In this document: positions 61,973 to 64,000 of the stretch, piece by piece | Numbering within the stretch: position 1 is the stretch's first letter | Layout of the letters: each line of letters starts with the position of its first letter | NCBI GenBank assembly: GCA_964495885.1 | Contig: CAZBWO010000019.1 | Span: 4,195-68,194 of the forward strand | Length of the DNA stretch: 64,000 bases | Source of the DNA: PALG01 sp964495885 | Lineage (GTDB): Bacteria > Bacteroidota > Bacteroidia > Flavobacteriales > Flavobacteriaceae | Direction of reading: 5' to 3' | Notes under the pieces: generated by a model | Databases searched by the model: none | The model's input: the letters and a program-made list of their open reading frames with translations, nothing else | What the model was told of the DNA's origin: nothing | Translations under genes and position numbers: made by a program

Positions 61973-63649
61973 TCATTCTTTAAGGGTATCTACCAGCCAC
62001 AGGGGTTTTTGATTAAACAATACCCAATCTTTTTCCAACGAAGCATACAATGCATCAATCGCGGTCAAATCTTCCAAGCTGTCTTCCATGTCTGCTTTTA
62101 GTTTAAGAATATAGTCCATGAGCTCATAACAAAGCGTAAACTGTCCGCAGGCAATCAACGTGTCCATTCGGTTTTTTGCCACATCGGTCTTGTCCCACCA
62201 TAAGGTGGTTGGGGTTTCGGAAGCAGTTAAACATACATTCTTCAAATTATTGCTGGGTTTGGGATGAATTTTTTCATTATACCCGGTCCCATTGCTATAA
62301 GGGGTCTTTTGACCATTCAATTTATATACGGTGGCGGTGATCCGCTTGTTTTTTAATTCATCTTTCGAATAGAACAAATCATAATTCAACCTTCGCATTT
62401 GCTTTAAAAACACATCATTTACCATTTTCATTGTAGATGTAAATCGTTCGGTAAGCATACGCTGAATCAAACCAATATCCAACTTCTGAAACGTGAGGAT
62501 ATCCTCCAATAAGGGCTCGGGTACGTTTTTTTTGAAAACCGACTTTAACTTAGAGAATACAGCTAATTTAACCACTGCGGCAACTATCCCAAACACCGTT
62601 AACAGCAGGCCAATCCCAAATAGCGCCCCTCCCAAAATGTACAGTCCTGTATAGACTTTCGTACCAAAAACCTGCATATTATTCAAGATCAGCAGCAAAA
62701 GGCCAACCAAGAAGGTGATCCAATACAAAGGTTTTATGGTAAAATAGTTCAATATGCCACGAATGGCCTTTTTAACGGTTGTACTTTTTTGTAAGGTAGT
62801 GGTGTCCTGCTGCCAAGGCTGCATTTTGTAGCTTCCCACATCATTCACAATAATCAAATCCAGCGCATCGTTCATACGTTCATTAATTAGCATCATACTG
62901 CCAATCCCTTGATTGTCTGCAATGCCCCCATCCATGATTCCTACCCCTTCTTGATACTGCGGAAGCCCTTTTAGGTTTTGATAGGCTGGGTCTTGCTGAT
63001 CTTTAAAATAATCATCTGGAAACACCAAGGGTTCAAATCCTACGGGGAAACATGATGAAGAAGCCACCACATCCCCTAGTTGCACTTTGTAGCGAAGGGC
63101 GTTTACTTCTTTCTGGTTATGCTTGTATAAGGGGTTATTCCCAAAATATCCCTGATTTTGAAAACGATAGGTTAATCCAAATGAAAAGTCGGTAGCATTA
63201 AAGCACACCTGCTCCAACTGTTGGATGCTATTCTTTTGAAAGACGTCAAAAGACCCCTCAAACAGGGGCATGTTGGCATAGGTGAGTGCAAATGCATTGA
63301 TAAGCGAACGTTTCTTATATACATTGGCTTTCCAGATAGCATCATCCTCCAATGTAGCAATGGCCGTTTTTAGCAAGACATCGTTTGCTGGCGTAAACGT
63401 ATGGTAAAAAGATTGAAAGAAACGTTTAAACGTATACCCGGGCATTTGCACAGCTCTGGCATAGCCTACTCCTGCTAATGTACCACCACTTACAGTGCTA
63501 ATGGCCTTCACAGATTCCAACAAAGGTTTCCCCTTATATGTGGTTTCATGAAGATATGATAATATCCCAAGGGCAAAGAAAGTAGCCCTATACCCTCCTC
63601 CACTAAAACAAAGGCCAATGGTATCAAAAGGTTTAAATGTATCCGGCAT
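61973..63649 (-). CDS. patatin-like phospholipase with two membrane helices
   Basis: This 558-residue protein has the patatin oxyanion motif GLCFSGGGYRATFFALG at residues about 12-28, the nucleophile Ser in ISTVSGGTLAG, and the DG dyad partner in GIMDGGIADNQG, so a Ser-Asp lipase or phospholipase activity is expected. Midway two hydrophobic stretches (YWITFLVGLLLLILNN and GLYILGGALFGIGLLL) form a hairpin into the inner membrane. The C-terminal 200 residues are helical and soluble, of unknown role. There is no signal peptide. It is monocistronic as far as seen, with 123 bp before the HU-like gene. Confidence 0.87.
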   Translation of the reverse strand: MPDTFKPFDTIGLCFSGGGYRATFFALGILSYLHETTYKGKPLLESVKAISTVSGGTLAGVGYARAVQMPGYTFKRFFQSFYHTFTPANDVLLKTAIATLEDDAIWKANVYKKRSLINAFALTYANMPLFEGSFDVFQKNSIQQLEQVCFNATDFSFGLTYRFQNQGYFGNNPLYKHNQKEVNALRYKVQLGDVVASSSCFPVGFEPLVFPDDYFKDQQDPAYQNLKGLPQYQEGVGIMDGGIADNQGIGSMMLINERMNDALDLIIVNDVGSYKMQPWQQDTTTLQKSTTVKKAIRGILNYFTIKPLYWITFLVGLLLLILNNMQVFGTKVYTGLYILGGALFGIGLLLTVFGIVAAVVKLAVFSKLKSVFKKNVPEPLLEDILTFQKLDIGLIQRMLTERFTSTMKMVNDVFLKQMRRLNYDLFYSKDELKNKRITATVYKLNGQKTPYSNGTGYNEKIHPKPSNNLKNVCLTASETPTTLWWDKTDVAKNRMDTLIACGQFTLCYELMDYILKLKADMEDSLEDLTAIDALYASLEKDWVLFNQKPLWLVDTLKE

Positions 63650-64000
63650 TGCGAAAAATTTTACTAATGATAATTGTGTGGGGAAGAATCCTAAATGTAC
63701 AAAAAAAAACGATAGCTTTCTATTGGTTAATGTTTGAAAGTTGAAGGTTGCAAGCTGGCACCTTCGCTAAAAAGGTATACCATACCTTTTCTTTACGCTC
63801 GGTCCGGTTACAGGTTGCAAGTTGCAGGTTAGAGGTTGTAAAAACGAATCAAGAACCAAGAACCAAGACCAACCCACCCCGTCAGCCCTTCATGCTTCGA
63901 GAAGCTCAGCACGACAACAAACCATATTCCGGCATCGCCGGAAAACCTGCGCCTCAGCAGCGTTTCCGTAAAATTCAATGAGTCGTAGCGTAAAGCAGCT
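63650..64000. repeat. non-coding right edge with short palindromes
   Basis: I see no gene here. Perfect short palindromes resemble those at 50.4-51.4 kb: 63770-63790 (AAAAGGTAT/ATACCTTTT, loop ACC), 63894-63905 (GCTTC/GAAGC, loop GA) and 63927-63943 (TTCCGGC/GCCGGAA, loop ATC). A direct wording GTTGAAGGTTGCAAGCTGG and GGTTGCAAGTTGCAGG recurs between 63740 and 63835. The same repeat class probably flanks both ends of the accessory block. Confidence 0.6.

Noticed and set aside
63748..63981. 77-codon frame at the right edge
   Set aside because: It is low-complexity translation of repeat DNA containing the mini-palindromes.

Overview
The window comes from a member of the Bacteroidota, most likely a marine Flavobacteriaceae species. 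The evidence is AT-rich DNA, flavobacterial forms of TamB, LptD and TsaD, several secreted proteins with type IX secretion (T9SS) C-terminal sorting domains, bacillithiol synthesis (BshA), a PrcB-domain lipoprotein, weak ribosome binding sites, and Bacteroidota-type promoter elements (TAnnTTTG at -7). I see no rRNA, tRNA, CRISPR array or intact insertion sequence. Composition and homology statements come from reading the sequence, not from computed scores or searches.

Region 1 (1-30.5 kb) is mostly core genome. It holds a translationally coupled tsaD-tfoX-rsmE operon on the minus strand, with tamB diverging from it. Next are lptD-ridA (minus) and a divergent peptidoglycan amidase. An mlaD operon follows, carrying two Fe-S proteins and a HAD phosphatase. 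After that come an M14 carboxypeptidase whose signal peptide is split by a 7-A homopolymer, a GH3/serine-hydrolase fusion with bshA and a PrcB lipoprotein, an M19 dipeptidase, a small beta-barrel protein, and a large FAD/Fe-S dehydrogenase followed by a two-component pair.

Region 2 (30.6-46.8 kb) is a surface and secretion locus. Six genes packed end to end (30631-42658) encode a HYR-repeat T9SS cargo with an inserted lamin-tail-like domain, a small T9SS protein, an outer-membrane barrel, two paralogous fibre-like proteins made of short beta-repeats, and a small secreted protein. A separate gene (42841-46788) encodes a T9SS protein with six repeats of about 121 residues. Strong terminators end both units.

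Region 3 (46.8-50.4 kb) holds small stress and housekeeping genes: an alpha/beta hydrolase, a hibernation factor with an ArsC-like partner that lacks the catalytic cysteine, a nitroreductase and two lipoproteins.

Region 4 (50.4-64 kb) looks accessory. It opens with about 1.2 kb of non-coding DNA packed with short perfect palindromes. A strikingly AT-rich two-gene unit follows: a 1267-residue protein with a nuclease-like N-terminus and a degenerate NTPase core, plus a ChaC-like gamma-glutamylcyclotransferase. It is a candidate defence system. Then comes a minus-strand operon of an HU-like protein with a C-terminal tail ending in Cys and two radical SAM proteins with B12-binding-like N-termini and PqqD-like C-termini. 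This is a candidate peptide- or protein-modifying system. A patatin-like membrane lipase and more palindromes close the window. The best candidates for undescribed biology are these last two units and the fibre operon of region 2.
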